Shown here: positions 38,327-48,679 of the stretch, in pieces | How positions within the stretch are numbered: the first letter of the stretch is position 1 | Layout of the letters: each line of letters begins with the position of its first letter | NCBI RefSeq assembly: GCF_016587355.1 | Contig: NZ_BNJF01000001.1 | Location: forward strand, 1,488,001-1,552,000 | DNA length: 64,000 nt | Source of the DNA: Ktedonospora formicarum | GTDB taxonomy: Bacteria; Chloroflexota; Ktedonobacteria; Ktedonobacterales; Ktedonobacteraceae | Reading direction: 5' to 3' | Translations under genes and position numbers: made by a program | The notes under the pieces: model-generated | What the model was told of the DNA's origin: nothing | Databases searched by the model: none | The model's input: only the letters and a program-made list of their open reading frames with translations

Positions 38327-39280
38327 ATGCAGACCATGACACCCGGCGCGCGTGTACGCGCGGCAATCCAGGGGCAAGAGGTTGACCGTGTTCCATTTTG
38401 CTTCTGGCATCACTTTCAGCCTGAAGGATCAGGCCAACGCCTGGCTGAGCTCACGAAAGCATTCTTCGTTGACACATTCAAATTAGATATCGCCAAAATC
38501 ATGCCCGACCTCCCCTATCCAGCACCAGACACCGCACCCATCACCATTGACCAGTTTCGCCTCCTACCACGCCTGGACCTCAACACACCAGCCTTCCGCG
38601 AACAGATCACCTGCGTCCGTACATTACGCTCCATGCTAGGAAGCGAATATCCCATTCTACTCACTTTGTTCAGCCCTTTGACCTATGCCATGAACTTTCT
38701 AGGGAAAGAGCAGGCCCTTGATGCCGTCAAGAAACGGGCTGAGATTCTTGGGGAAGGGTTAGGCACACTCGCAGCCAATTTAAACAAGCTGATGGAAGCC
38801 GCTATCGATGCGGGAGCCAGTGGCATCTTCTTCTCTTGCATGGGCGCAACAACCGCCGACCTAACACTCGATGACTACGCCAATGTAGGTTATCCGTACG
38901 ATATACAGGCATTACGCGGGGCGAGTGGAGGCTGGCTAAATACAGTACATGTACATGCCGACCCAGGCCAGAGTTCGGATCAGGTGTATCTTGAGTTTTT
39001 TAACCGCTATCCGGTCTCCGTCCTAAGTTGGAGTGACCGCCTGACTGGTCCCAATCTTGAAGAGGCCCGAACCATAACGGATAAGTGCTTGATGGGTGGA
39101 CTGTTAGAGCGCGGGCCACTCACCCACGGCGGAGAGACAGAACTCAAGAATGAGATGCTCTCCGCCATCACACAAACCAAAGGCCGAAAATTCATTCTCG
39201 CCAATGGCTGTTCAATCCCTAATGATACTCCCACAAACTGGTTATATACCGCTCGTCACCTCATCGATAACTTGACTTGA
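38327..39280 (+). CDS. uroporphyrinogen decarboxylase (URO-D)-fold protein
   Basis: The 317-residue protein has the URO-D superfamily fold: an N-terminus with RVRAAIQGQEVDRVPFCFW, central ILLTLFSPLTYAMNFLG, GASGIFFSCMGATT, and the C-terminal GGLLERGPLTHGG, KFILANGCSIPNDTP stretches. Key HemE residues for porphyrin binding (RQAGRY) are absent, so it is more like the URO-D-like methyltransferase or demethylase-type relatives (MtaA/CmuA group). A true heme role is unlikely. ATG 38327 has GGAAGGAG 7 nt upstream. The hairpin after the stop is shared with the convergent aminotransferase gene. Confidence 0.8.
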   Translation: MQTMTPGARVRAAIQGQEVDRVPFCFWHHFQPEGSGQRLAELTKAFFVDTFKLDIAKIMPDLPYPAPDTAPITIDQFRLLPRLDLNTPAFREQITCVRTLRSMLGSEYPILLTLFSPLTYAMNFLGKEQALDAVKKRAEILGEGLGTLAANLNKLMEAAIDAGASGIFFSCMGATTADLTLDDYANVGYPYDIQALRGASGGWLNTVHVHADPGQSSDQVYLEFFNRYPVSVLSWSDRLTGPNLEEARTITDKCLMGGLLERGPLTHGGETELKNEMLSAITQTKGRKFILANGCSIPNDTPTNWLYTARHLIDNLT

Positions 39281-39292
39281 GCAATGCTTAAC

Positions 39293-39334
39293 GCCACTCC
39301 TTGCGCCGCTGGAAATCAAGGCGTAAGGAGTGGC
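39293..39334. terminator. bidirectional terminator
   Basis: A 15-position stem with one G-T pair (39293-39307 with 39320-39334, arms GCCACTCCTTGCGCC) lies between the URO-D-fold gene and the convergent aminotransferase gene. Confidence 0.75.
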
Positions 39335-39343
39335 ATTGTTACC

Positions 39344-40774
39344 CTACACTGCGGTACTCCAGGGATGAAGCGTCATTGCAGAAAGTGGTAGTGATTGCTC
39401 AACACCAACTGATGGTAGCGAGAGGCTGGTACGCAATGAGCACAGCGTATCCTCAAGACGATTGAGAATGGCATCAATCTCAGCATAACTTATGATAAGC
39501 GGTGGCTCTACCCGAATAACACGCGAATTGTTCAGCGTACCAGAGATCAACACACCACGCTTAAAAAGGCCCGCCGCTACGGCATAGCCAGTCTCATCGT
39601 CTACGAAATGTTGCCCCAGAAGCAAGCCCTTGCCGCTGATGCCACAATAGACATCACGATAGCGCTCAGACAGAGCCTCAAGATGCTGCCTAAAGTATAA
39701 GCCCTTCTCTCGCGCCTGCTCCACAATATTCTCTTCCAGGGTCACGTTAATTGCGGCAATAGCAGCGGCACAAGCTAGAGGATTTCCGCCTGTGGTCGAG
39801 GTATGAATAAATGGGTTCTCATTGAACACCTGCCAGATCTTGGGCGTAGCCATAAAGGCACCAATAGGCATCACACCGCCTCCAAGAGCCTTGGCGGAAG
39901 TCATAATATCTGGAATGACTTGCCAATGCTCAACGCCCCATAGCTTGCCCGTACGCCCCATACCAGTCTGCACCTCGTCAGCAATGAGCAAGACCTCATA
40001 TTCATCACAGATACGACGCAGGGCCGGCCAAAAATCATCAGGAGGCACAATCGCACCCGCTTCCCCCTGGATTGGCTCCATGACAACAGCGGCAATATCA
40101 TTTCCCACCTCGCGCGCGATTCGTAGTTGCTGCTCGACAGCCTCCGCATCGCCATAAGGTACATGATAGATATTTGGATGGAGCGGAAGAGCAGGGCGTC
40201 TGAATGCGGCCTTGCCCGTCAGAGAGAGAGAACCAGCAGTTTTCCCATGAAAACCTCCCACGGAGGCAATGAAGCCACTCTTCCCTGTATATAGCTTGGC
40301 AAGCTTCATAGCACCCTCAACCGCTTCGGTTCCACTACTCACAAAGAAGCTATACTGAATATTTCCGGGAGTAATCTCAGCCAGCAAGTGCGCTAGCATA
40401 CCACGCAGTGGATCGAGGAGTTCTTGAGTGGGCAATGGGCTCTTAGCTAGTTGGGCCTGCACAGCCGATACAACTCTGGGATGAGCCCACCCCAGATTGA
40501 AGATGCCAAACCCACCCAGGCAGTCAATAAACTCGCGCCCTAGAGCATCTCTAAAGGTAGCTCCTCGCCCAGTCCATTCTACAGCCGCAGCATCTTCGGC
40601 TTCAGAGACAGACTTTCGATACTCCATAAAGCCACTGTTATAGTAGTGCGCGAAATTAGCAACCGTTGTATCAATCAACCAGCGAGCCTCGTTTGCATCG
40701 AGTTGTGTCTTCGACACCATCTCAAGATAGTATTTTGACGTCTCTAATGCTTTTCGTAAATTACCATCACTCAT
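39344..40774 (-). CDS. patA: putrescine aminotransferase
   Basis: The 476-residue class III, PLP-dependent aminotransferase transfers the amino group of putrescine to 2-oxoglutarate. It closely follows E. coli PatA (YgjG) as I remember it: [77 protein letters not shown], the PLP Lys in [26 protein letters not shown], and [19 protein letters not shown] 40774 has AAAGGAT 6 nt upstream; upstream in-frame residues are unlike the family. A C-terminal tail of about 25 residues is extra. It points to polyamine catabolism. Confidence 0.92.
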   Translation of the reverse strand: MSDGNLRKALETSKYYLEMVSKTQLDANEARWLIDTTVANFAHYYNSGFMEYRKSVSEAEDAAAVEWTGRGATFRDALGREFIDCLGGFGIFNLGWAHPRVVSAVQAQLAKSPLPTQELLDPLRGMLAHLLAEITPGNIQYSFFVSSGTEAVEGAMKLAKLYTGKSGFIASVGGFHGKTAGSLSLTGKAAFRRPALPLHPNIYHVPYGDAEAVEQQLRIAREVGNDIAAVVMEPIQGEAGAIVPPDDFWPALRRICDEYEVLLIADEVQTGMGRTGKLWGVEHWQVIPDIMTSAKALGGGVMPIGAFMATPKIWQVFNENPFIHTSTTGGNPLACAAAIAAINVTLEENIVEQAREKGLYFRQHLEALSERYRDVYCGISGKGLLLGQHFVDDETGYAVAAGLFKRGVLISGTLNNSRVIRVEPPLIISYAEIDAILNRLEDTLCSLRTSLSLPSVGVEQSLPLSAMTLHPWSTAV

Positions 40775-41411
40775 AATAATCCTTTCGGTGAACGCGACCA
40801 GAGAAACCATCTCACACCGAGCCGCGTATCGGGAGCACAACCGAACACTTTCTCTAGAAAGTTTTAACCAGGTTGCTTGTGCAGATGGAGAAAACCAGAG
40901 ATTGAGCAATGCTCAAAACCTGATTGAATCAGTGCTTACGAATTACCAGCGCCACCATAAACAATTTCATGGATAACACTGGAAGCTTGCTTACAAACAG
41001 AATAATGCCTGAAACGCGCAGATAGCGTGTATATTTAATACATAGCAAAATTCAGGGAACGTGCTTGATAGGCAGATGGCTTTGGATAGCATGACAACTA
41101 ACACAGTGAAGAATGAGGAAGGTATGAGGAGGTCAAGGGTAACAGGTGGAGAGATGAAACCCTCGGAAGACATCGAACTTAGAAATGTAACGGCCTCTTC
41201 GTTTACCAGAAAAATCTGTTTTACGCATCATAACACCGCTTTATGACTAAATCTATAGCAGTATTTAACATACTGACCTATCCTCAGTATAGACCAACTA
41301 CAGAAAGAAGGCAAGCTATCCTCGCGCGGCAGAGCTTTGCGACTCTCGACATTAACCTCATGCCGCATTGTTGGCGCTCAAGGGGAATATTCTCAAGTAG
41401 AGAGATAAAAA
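40775..41411. other. intergenic region, no gene seen
   Basis: This 637-bp stretch contains only short frames without ribosome sites. It holds the promoter region of the aminotransferase gene and ends at the terminator of the FlgM-like gene. Confidence 0.4.
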
Positions 41412-41446
41412 AGAAGGGTATCTGCTTTATATACAGATACCCTTCT
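41412..41446 (-). terminator. Rho-independent terminator of the FlgM-like gene
   Basis: A perfect 13-bp stem (AGAAGGGTATCTG with its complement, loop CTTTATATA) is followed on the minus strand by six T, complementary to A at 41407-41412. Confidence 0.85.
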
Positions 41447-41491
41447 CACCAGTCACCACGTTGCTCAATCCCCATGGGTCAGAAAAGGAGT

Positions 41492-41893
41492 TTATGCCTC
41501 TTCAGGTGTACCTTCTACCATAACCATTTCCTTCATGTATAGAAACTTCCAGTCTAGGGACGAGTGTAATAATCCGCTCACTATAGCGCGGCTATTAAGC
41601 TTATATGTTCCCGCATCCACCTGCGATTTGATCTGCTCCACTCGCGCTAGTCGGGCCTTTTCATCGCGCTGCACCTGTATGCGCACCTGGAGCGCGGCAA
41701 TGCTTTCCGTTCTCTGTTGGATCGAACGCCGATTTCCCTGTATCGGTTGAGATATTGCCATTCTTGATGCTTGAGCAGTTGTATCTGTATATGCGGCACG
41801 TGCTTTCATATATCTCGCGAAGCAGCGAACCTCATCATTATCCTTGCATGCTCTACAAACAAAGGCGTTACGATTGAGAGGTAAGCCGCACAC
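41492..41893 (-). CDS. FlgM-like anti-sigma factor domain protein
   Basis: The 133-residue protein ends in a region that matches the anti-sigma-28 core of FlgM (RVEQIKSQVDAGTYKLNSRA, IVSGLL), in the same place and spacing as in Bacillus FlgM. The N-terminal third has clustered cysteines (MCGLPLNRNAFVCRACKD) suggesting metal binding, and a central helical region rich in Gln and Arg. No flagellar genes are in the window, so it may regulate another sigma factor. GTG 41893 is the only start after an in-frame stop; AAAGGAG is unusually close (2 nt), so the start could be wrong. It has its own terminator. Confidence 0.7.
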   Translation of the reverse strand: MCGLPLNRNAFVCRACKDNDEVRCFARYMKARAAYTDTTAQASRMAISQPIQGNRRSIQQRTESIAALQVRIQVQRDEKARLARVEQIKSQVDAGTYKLNSRAIVSGLLHSSLDWKFLYMKEMVMVEGTPEEA

Positions 41894-42129
41894 TCCTTTC
41901 TCTCTATTTGGGGTTTATTCCCTTGCCATCCCAGAGGCCATCAGGGGCAAACGACAATTTGGTCTATCCGTTAATCTTTACGGCTTCAGAGCCCAACCTC
42001 CGCTCACAATGCCAACAATCATTCATGCATGCCCCTGATCCTATAATAGCAGTACAGAAAAGCACACGCATTGCCACCAGAGAAATCTGGGATGAGATGA
42101 TAGAATGAAAGCCCTTGTAAAAGTCAAAC

Positions 42130-43746
42130 TCATCCTTTCTTGGCACGCGCTCCGACTAGGTGAAGGCGATAACGAAGTAAACGCTGCATACCTCGGTCTT
42201 GACGAACCTTTCTATGCAAATTCCCGAAGAGTAGAGCACTCAATAAGAGCGCCTCTAGCAAGGCCGACAGGGCATATGCCAGGGGTATCGAGAGAATGAT
42301 GTAAGGCCGTGGCAAAAGCCACAGGAACATTACAATACCTCCCACACGACAGAGCAGAGCTACAACATTGGTAATCAATGGCGTAGTCGCGTCCTTCAAA
42401 GCCAAAAAACCACGCGTCATCAGGTCACCCGCCGTCACTCCGGGTATCGCAAAGACATAGCCTAACAACGCCAGATATGTTAGCTCAGTTGAGTGTGTGT
42501 CAAAAGCCCCATGCTGAAAAATCAGGCGAATTAGCCACTGACCACCTAGCGCCAGCATGAGTGCCGCTGGAACAGTCAACAGAATTGAAGCCCCCATTAC
42601 TCTCAGCGCCATTTGCCTCATACGCACGAAACGACCTGCTGCCGCATGTACGGTCAAATGGGGCAGGAGTGCCTGCCCAATAGCCTGTGAGAGTAACGAA
42701 TAGGGCAACAACTGAAGCATGTCGGCATTATGCAATGCTGCCAGACTGCCAGCATCAGGCAGATACGACACAAAATATGTCTCAATAATTAGTGCAATAT
42801 ACACTACAGCGAGCGAAAGCGAATTCGGCCCCAGCAAACGTAACACCTCAAGCAGACCTGGATGCCTCAGGTTCCAGATAAACGAATAGCGAACTCCCTG
42901 CTTGAGCAGCGGTACGACCTGTACTACCACCTGTAAGAGCGAGGCGATAAGCACACCAATGGTTGGTCCATATATTCCCACCTCTGGCACCAGGCGCGTG
43001 CAAATCAGGCCCGCAATCAGGCCCAGATTATAAATCGCAATCGCGAAGGCTGGCAGTAGGAACTGCCGCTTGCTATTCAGCACACCTGTCACGATGGTGC
43101 CCAGACAGAGAATCAAGGGCTGAAAGAGCATAATACGCGTTAGCGTGATAGTCAACTCTTTCTCTGCCTCAGTATAGCCAGGGACAAGGAGCGAACGTGT
43201 AAAGGCCGGAACAAAGAACTCGCCTACCACTACCACAACAGTCAGCACAAGCAGCATCACATTAAATATCAGACTTGAGAGCTTCCAGGCTTCTTCCTGT
43301 CCTTGTCGCTTCTCGTAGGCAAGAAATACAGGAATAAAGGCATGGCTTAACGCTCCCCCCGCAATGAGATTAAAGAGTGCATCTGGAAGACGAATCGCAG
43401 CATAGAATGCGTTCGCCTCCGGCCCTATCCCAAAGAAGGCATTGAAAATGCTTTGCCGCAGTACTCCTAGCCCCTTAGAGGCCAGGATGCCTAGAATCAA
43501 TAAAACAGAAGCCTCAACAATACTAAAGCGCCGCGAGGAAAGTCCACCATTCAGGCGGAAATTGCTTAAATTGAAGCGAAAGGTGCGGCCACCCCAGGCG
43601 CGCCTGAAGCGCGAGGGCTTTTCCTGGAGAGGGTGAGGCGTATCCGCGACACTGGTGAGGCCCACGTTTCCAGAAGCATCCAAAGCACTCCTCATCTCCT
43701 CATCCTGCCAATTCTTAATACTTGTTTCAGGAATTTCTTGTGACAT
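42130..43746 (-). CDS. murJ: MurJ lipid II flippase
   Basis: The 538-residue polytopic membrane protein flips lipid II to the outside for peptidoglycan synthesis. After a cytosolic N-terminal extension of about 75 residues not seen in E. coli MurJ, there are about 14 helices with family hallmarks: FGIGPEANAFYAAIRLPDALFNLIAGGALSHAFIPVF, PGYTEAEKELTITLTRIM and RGFLALKDATTPLI. Its C-terminal tail is basic. The start has no very strong ribosome site (GAGGAGGGGATGGC) but is close to one. It precedes a divergent peptidase gene. Confidence 0.95.
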   Translation of the reverse strand: MSQEIPETSIKNWQDEEMRSALDASGNVGLTSVADTPHPLQEKPSRFRRAWGGRTFRFNLSNFRLNGGLSSRRFSIVEASVLLILGILASKGLGVLRQSIFNAFFGIGPEANAFYAAIRLPDALFNLIAGGALSHAFIPVFLAYEKRQGQEEAWKLSSLIFNVMLLVLTVVVVVGEFFVPAFTRSLLVPGYTEAEKELTITLTRIMLFQPLILCLGTIVTGVLNSKRQFLLPAFAIAIYNLGLIAGLICTRLVPEVGIYGPTIGVLIASLLQVVVQVVPLLKQGVRYSFIWNLRHPGLLEVLRLLGPNSLSLAVVYIALIIETYFVSYLPDAGSLAALHNADMLQLLPYSLLSQAIGQALLPHLTVHAAAGRFVRMRQMALRVMGASILLTVPAALMLALGGQWLIRLIFQHGAFDTHSTELTYLALLGYVFAIPGVTAGDLMTRGFLALKDATTPLITNVVALLCRVGGIVMFLWLLPRPYIILSIPLAYALSALLEALLLSALLFGNLHRKVRQDRGMQRLLRYRLHLVGARAKKG

Positions 43747-44149
43747 GCACGCGCCATCCCCTCCTCATAATGCAATACAAATATAAATGCACATAAAAAT
43801 ATACTAGAACAGTATACTCATAGGCTTCATATTTCTCAAAATGAACTCAGCAGAAAGTACTGCTTTATTTCTTTTGTTTTCTATATGCATCTATGCACCT
43901 ACTCCAATATTAGTGCATTTACAACTTAAAATCGTATGTATAGACATTGTTCGGCCTTTTCATTACAAAAACGTCATCATCCCGAGGTATTTTCATATGG
44001 CTATCTTCATTCTCAGGGTATAGCAATATAGCAGAGGTAGCCTATTTCAGCTATATGGGCACTCAGAACCTGGAAAGGCCCAGTTTTATCAGTTACATTT
44101 AAGGGAAATCGAAAAAATGCGGCGGTCAGGCCATCAACGAGGACTGAAT
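43747..44149. other. intergenic region between divergent murJ and the M23 peptidase gene
   Basis: No gene is seen in 403 AT-rich bp. A tract at 44072-44088 (GGAAAGGCCCAGTTTTA) differs by one base from the arm of the hairpin at 16692. Confidence 0.4.
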
Positions 44150-45295
44150 ATGTTTTCATCAGATGAAAAGGCGGCACACTCAAAGCAGAGTACCTATGCG
44201 CCAACCAACGTTCCCCCCATACCCATGCCTGCTCCCTGGCAACCGGCCCAGGCAGTCCCTCCTTCTTCCATGACAACGCCAGCCCAGGAGTGGTCACAGC
44301 CTGGTTCCAGAACACCAATAGCCGGTCAGTCATTTCATCAGGGGAACAAGACATACGCATGGCAGCCTCAATCGCCCAACGTTGGCTTCACTGGACCACT
44401 CACACATTCGAATGAAGAGCACCCGAGATCGATGTCACTCGGTTACCCCACGCCCCAGTCTCCAGCAATGAGCCCCCGGGTTACCACTAATCCCCTTCCA
44501 GGCAGTCGCCCAACACGCAAGCTCACCAGACCATTAACCTACATTCCCGCCCCAACACCAAACGCGAGACAAACCCGCAAACTAGAGCACAAAATCACGC
44601 CACAAGTCCGCTCACGTCTCTCCATCATTTCAACGGTTGGAGTGGTAGTGGTAATACTCCTAACCATCTTTATCAGTACCCCACTAGGTGGATCAAATAC
44701 GCCTCTCTTTCAAGGTGTTGGCAACTTCATACTGACCAATATGCAAGGGGCCTCATCAATCTCACAACATATTGCGACTCCAACCCCAACGCCAGCCCTG
44801 ACCACCTTAGAAGGCTCCTGTAATGCACCTTACATGGGCTTATGGGGTATCTGCGCGACCGCAGTTACGGATAGCGGTGTCATGGGCACTGGAGAGATGA
44901 TACGACCGATGAAGAGCGAGAGGATAACGCAGCCCTTTGGCTCACCCGAATATCAAACCTGGTGCGGATGTGTTAAACCACATACAGGCATTGACCTGGC
45001 TGCGACAGACGGCTATGGCACTGCGGTCCAGGCAGCCGATGATGGGCAGGTCATCTGGGTAGGCTGGGACTGGTCGGGATTAGGTAATGCCATCAAAATC
45101 AATCACGGGCGCTATATCGCCACCGTGTACGGACATCTAGCAAGCTTTATCGTGAATGTAGGGCAAAATGTAAAGAAGGGCGATATTATCGCGTACGAAG
45201 GCAGTACAGGAGCCTCTTCTGGCCCACATGTGCATTTCATGGTTGTAGACAACAACAGCTTTAAGGATCCAACAAAATATCTTACTCTACCCTAA
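44150..45295 (+). CDS. M23-family (LytM) metallopeptidase, membrane anchored
   Basis: The 381-residue protein has about 160 cytosolic residues rich in Pro, Gln, Thr and Ser, one membrane helix (VGVVVVILLTIFIST) and an external LytM domain that would cut peptidoglycan crosslinks. The zinc ligands are all visible: HTGIDLAA (HxxxD), and HVHFMVV (HxH), with GHLASFIVNVGQNVKKGDIIAYEGSTG between. ATG 44150 is preceded by GAGGA 6 nt upstream. It lies next to murJ and is probably involved in cell-wall remodelling. The end hairpin is shared with the KGG gene. Confidence 0.92.
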   Translation: MFSSDEKAAHSKQSTYAPTNVPPIPMPAPWQPAQAVPPSSMTTPAQEWSQPGSRTPIAGQSFHQGNKTYAWQPQSPNVGFTGPLTHSNEEHPRSMSLGYPTPQSPAMSPRVTTNPLPGSRPTRKLTRPLTYIPAPTPNARQTRKLEHKITPQVRSRLSIISTVGVVVVILLTIFISTPLGGSNTPLFQGVGNFILTNMQGASSISQHIATPTPTPALTTLEGSCNAPYMGLWGICATAVTDSGVMGTGEMIRPMKSERITQPFGSPEYQTWCGCVKPHTGIDLAATDGYGTAVQAADDGQVIWVGWDWSGLGNAIKINHGRYIATVYGHLASFIVNVGQNVKKGDIIAYEGSTGASSGPHVHFMVVDNNSFKDPTKYLTLP

Positions 45296-45325
45296 AGGGC
45301 CCTGAAACTCTAGTAATTCACAAAC

Positions 45326-45363
45326 AAAAGAGAGGTCGGAAAAAAGCCATCGACCTCTCTTTT
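45326..45363. terminator. bidirectional terminator
   Basis: A perfect 13-bp stem (AAAAGAGAGGTCG with its complement, 12-nt loop) with A/T-rich outer arms serves the convergent M23 peptidase and KGG-protein genes. Confidence 0.85.
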
Positions 45364-45441
45364 TGGTGTTTAAAACTTCTCGTGGGAAAGTGTTAAAGCA
45401 AAGATGCAGGCATACGTATGCCTGTACATCAGTACCGTAGG

Positions 45442-45639
45442 CTACGCCTGAACGTTGTATTTTGAGCGACGACGGCTGATTGAGCCGCCCTTGCGTCCAG
45501 CGGCCTGAGCCTCTTCGCTGGTCCATTTGTGGGCCGTACCAAGAGCGTGAGCTGCTTTTCCGCCTTTGCTGGCGATCTCACGTTTCTTTTCGGGGCTCAT
45601 AGAAGCAAAACCGCGACCACGACCTTTTTGTGACTGCAT
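45442..45639 (-). CDS. KGG-repeat stress protein
   Basis: The 65-residue hydrophilic protein carries the KGG motifs of Con-10/GsiB-type stress proteins (KREIASKGGKAAH, AGRKGGSISRRRS) and is highly basic. Such proteins are typically produced in stationary phase or desiccation. The ATG at 45639 has GAGGAG about 8 nt upstream. It is a monocistronic gene. Confidence 0.9.
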   Translation of the reverse strand: MQSQKGRGRGFASMSPEKKREIASKGGKAAHALGTAHKWTSEEAQAAGRKGGSISRRRSKYNVQA

Positions 45640-46371
45640 TGATTTTCTCCTCTTCAGTTTCTAGTGACTACTCGTCGTCAATGCTTGCGAATCACACTAG
45701 AGAGCTGAAACAGACAACCTCTCCAACTCTCGCAATGAAGATAAGCTCTCCGTTGACCCTATCGCTTATTAGAGCCAAACTGTTGTATACCTCATACTAG
45801 TAAACACGACGCATGCAGCAATTTGGATACAGCAGAGATAACTATAAAGAAACTATCTCTTACTGGTCAGTACCTTACTCACCTTGCGAAAACCAGGGTA
45901 TGTCAGTGCTAACCACACCAGGATATCGCTCCCTCCAGGGTTGGCTTCCGTCTAAGACCTCATTAGGCTACACGGTATATACCAATCACTCCTAGAAGAA
46001 CTACGATCTCCAAGCCATTCCCCTCTGCTCCTCGCTCAGTACGCGCTTTTCGTGTTTACGAGAGCTACCTTCTCCGTCACAGCATATTCCATCTACAACA
46101 CATAGACGAAAACTGATTGCTGTGTCCGTTAACAGTTAAAGCATAACAGCATCCACAAAGAGGGGACAACCCCTTTTCGTAAATTTTCAGCAGACTCTAA
46201 TGTATGCTCAGCAATTTTTAAGGAAAAGAAGAGATTTAGCGCTTGCTGTAGTTAGATTGAAGAAGTAAAACGCGCAAAAACTCAGCAAAGCTTGATCCTG
46301 GTTGAGATTTTAGAGGCTAAGAAAAAGCAATTATGAAGGCAGGCTCTAAGAGTAACTAGGACATTTGGGCA
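45640..46371. other. intergenic region, no gene seen
   Basis: This 732-bp gap between two leftward genes holds only short frames. A 60-codon frame at 45813-45995 lacks a ribosome site and family resemblance. Confidence 0.4.
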
Positions 46372-46764
46372 CTATGAGGATGCCAAGGGACCAGTAACAC
46401 GCTTGATTAGAGAAATAATCTCATCAACAGAAAAGGGTTTTTCCAAAAGCGATACTTGCAAATCTCTTAATGACTCAATATCTGTAAAAGTCGCAGCTGT
46501 CGTTAAGATAATGGGAAGTTCAGCCAGGTATGGTACACTACGCACACACTTTATGACCTCAATACCTGACATTGTACCGTTGAGGCGCCAATCAACTATC
46601 AATAAATCGATGGAGGTAGTTTTAGATGTTGGTGCCTCTATACGCAAGGCATCCAGGCACGCTTCAGCATCGGGATACGCGATGACTTCATAATCCTCAT
46701 CTTGCAGCACGAGCATTACCATTTCCTGAATGGCAACATCGTCTTCAAGTAGACCTACTCGCAT
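46372..46764 (-). CDS. stand-alone response regulator receiver protein
   Basis: The 130-residue protein is a CheY-like receiver with no output domain: acidic pocket LLEDDVA, phospho-acceptor Asp in LLIVDWRL, switch Thr in ILTTAA and Lys in LLEKPFS. ATG 46764 has GAAGGG 7 nt upstream. It is the next gene downstream of the GAF-type histidine kinase in the same direction, separated by about 315 bp, and is a likely partner. Confidence 0.92.
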   Translation of the reverse strand: MRVGLLEDDVAIQEMVMLVLQDEDYEVIAYPDAEACLDALRIEAPTSKTTSIDLLIVDWRLNGTMSGIEVIKCVRSVPYLAELPIILTTAATFTDIESLRDLQVSLLEKPFSVDEIISLIKRVTGPLASS

Positions 46765-46933
46765 ATTTTTTCCCTTCGAAAGCATCTAATACGAGGAATA
46801 TATACGCACACTATAACAAACTGTGCTGTATTTAGCAAGAGCCAATCGAGCGTTGTCAGAACTCGTCCATTTCCCAACTAGCGCCCTCTTCATGGGTAAG
46901 CTTTTGTGCCTACGGCGCGGAAAAATTGATGAG

Positions 46934-46966
46934 TATGGGTGAACATCGTTCTAATGTTCACCCGTA
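46934..46966 (-). terminator. terminator of the sensor kinase at 47079
   Basis: A stem of 13 positions (TATGGGTGAACAT with its near complement, loop CGTTCTA) is followed on the minus strand by a T-rich stretch. It lies 113 bp after the kinase stop codon; the remaining sequence to 47078 shows no gene. Confidence 0.65.
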
Positions 46967-47078
46967 TCCAAAAAGCTATTATCCACCCCAAGACAATCCA
47001 CTGGAGTAGGTATAAAATTGCGTCAGGATGGTACACTACATACAATGGATGCACAGAGCATAGAAAGCTGGCCCTCTA

Positions 47079-48469
47079 CTATCCTGGTAGACTCCACGCT
47101 TGATGGTTAACGTTAGAGACCGATAATGGATATGATTGCGTCTCTAACAACGTAGACACCCTATCTTCAGCAATGTGCTTTTGCACTATAGGAAGCGCCA
47201 GTGTAATACTTGTGCCACGCCCTTCATCGCTCTGAAGTAGGAGTATCCCTCCCATGCGTTCAACCAGAAGCAAAACGAGATACAACCCCAGCCCACTCCC
47301 AGGCACACGGATCTGCATATCATGCTCCAGGCGAGTGAAGGGACGGAAAAGCGTTTGCTGCAAATGGGGAGGAATGCCTACACCATGATCGTGAACAGTA
47401 ATATAAAGGTAAGAGTCACCTGGAGGCTCGCCCAAACTGGTAGTCGGGTCAATCTGAAGCGCTCGCTCTGGTCTGATGACAGAATAGGACTGCTCCAAAT
47501 AGGGAGCCTGGTCTGTAACCAGGAGCTCAATTAGCCCACCATGTGGAGAATACTTTACGGCATTATCAAGTAAATTGGCAAGCGCCTGACGTAGACGCAC
47601 CGGGTCCGCCCAGACTAGAGGCATATCACGCGCGATCTCCAGGCAAAGTCGATAATCCCCAGGGCCAGCTGCTCTAAACGGCTCTGCTCTTGCTTTACCA
47701 TGTCTCTGCACAAACGTACAACATCAACCGGACGCGAGCATACCCGCAAATAGCCTCTGCTCATACGAACGACATCCTGCACATCATCGACCAATTCCTC
47801 CAACTGAAGCGTCTTTTCTTGTACCATATGCAAATATGCCTGCCAGTCAAACTCGGTATGCACCTTAGGCTCTTCACTACCATATGTCAAAAATAATTCT
47901 GTATATCCCTTGAGAGCGGTCATCGGACGACGTAATTCATGGCATAAGAGGGAGAGAAATTCTTGCTGTGCATAAAAATCTGCTCTGGCCTTTTCTTTTT
48001 GGTAAATAAGCAGATCCACCTCACAGAGTCGTATTACACCTTCAAGCACCTGGTGCATAATCCTGGGAAGCATCTGCTCCAGCAAACACATTTCACCATA
48101 ATAGAATGCATCTGGCTGCATATCCATACACACTAACGAGCCCAGCATCCCTCCAGGCTCCCCTAATGGAACAACAGCGACGCTCCCTACGATGCTCTGT
48201 CCTGGCAATCTCGCCGCATTCCCAATCCATGGTCTTCCTGTTTGGATCGCCATATCACGCAACGCATAAACTGTGTTACGACTCGCGTTATCCCAATCCT
48301 CGGGCTTTCCATAGTCAGAAACCAGTCCTTTCCGCTTGTTGATACAGGCTAGGAGAGGATGAGCGAACTGGGGTTCAGGGCATACAAGCTCTAAATAAAC
48401 AACATCACAATATAACAACGCTCGGACCTGTGTGATTATCTGTTCAAATATAGCATCAACAGAAGACAT
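47079..48469 (-). pseudogene. GAF-domain sensor histidine kinase, one frameshift (probably intact)
   Basis: The joined protein has a GAF domain (about residues 1-140), a HisKA helix with the phosphorylated His (FLSLLCHELRRPMTALKGY) and a HATPase_c domain (LRQALANLLDNAVKYSPHGG, VHDHGVGIPPHLQQTLFRPF, GSGLGLYLVLLLVERMGG). It probably autophosphorylates and feeds the lone receiver downstream. No membrane segment is present, so it senses a cytosolic signal. The break is at the C run 47657-47660; adding one base joins EQLALG to DYRLCLEIARDM. About 463 residues in total. Confidence 0.88.
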
Positions 48470-48679
48470 ACAATCTCCCTACCACATAAATAGCTTGTAT
48501 TTAGTCTAGTATAGGTATAATACCAACAAACAGCCAGCACCTGCTAAATATCATAGATACTCCAAATTAAATCGCCGAGTATGTCTTGACCAGCAGATAA
48601 CACCGGGATACAATAAGCGTGCTTCCATCAAAATTATATTTACGCATACAATAGTGGAAAGTTGAGGAGGAAGAAGCAG

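Noticed and set aside
45813..45995. Open frame of 60 codons in the gap after the KGG gene
   Set aside because: It has no ribosome site and the composition is like non-coding DNA.
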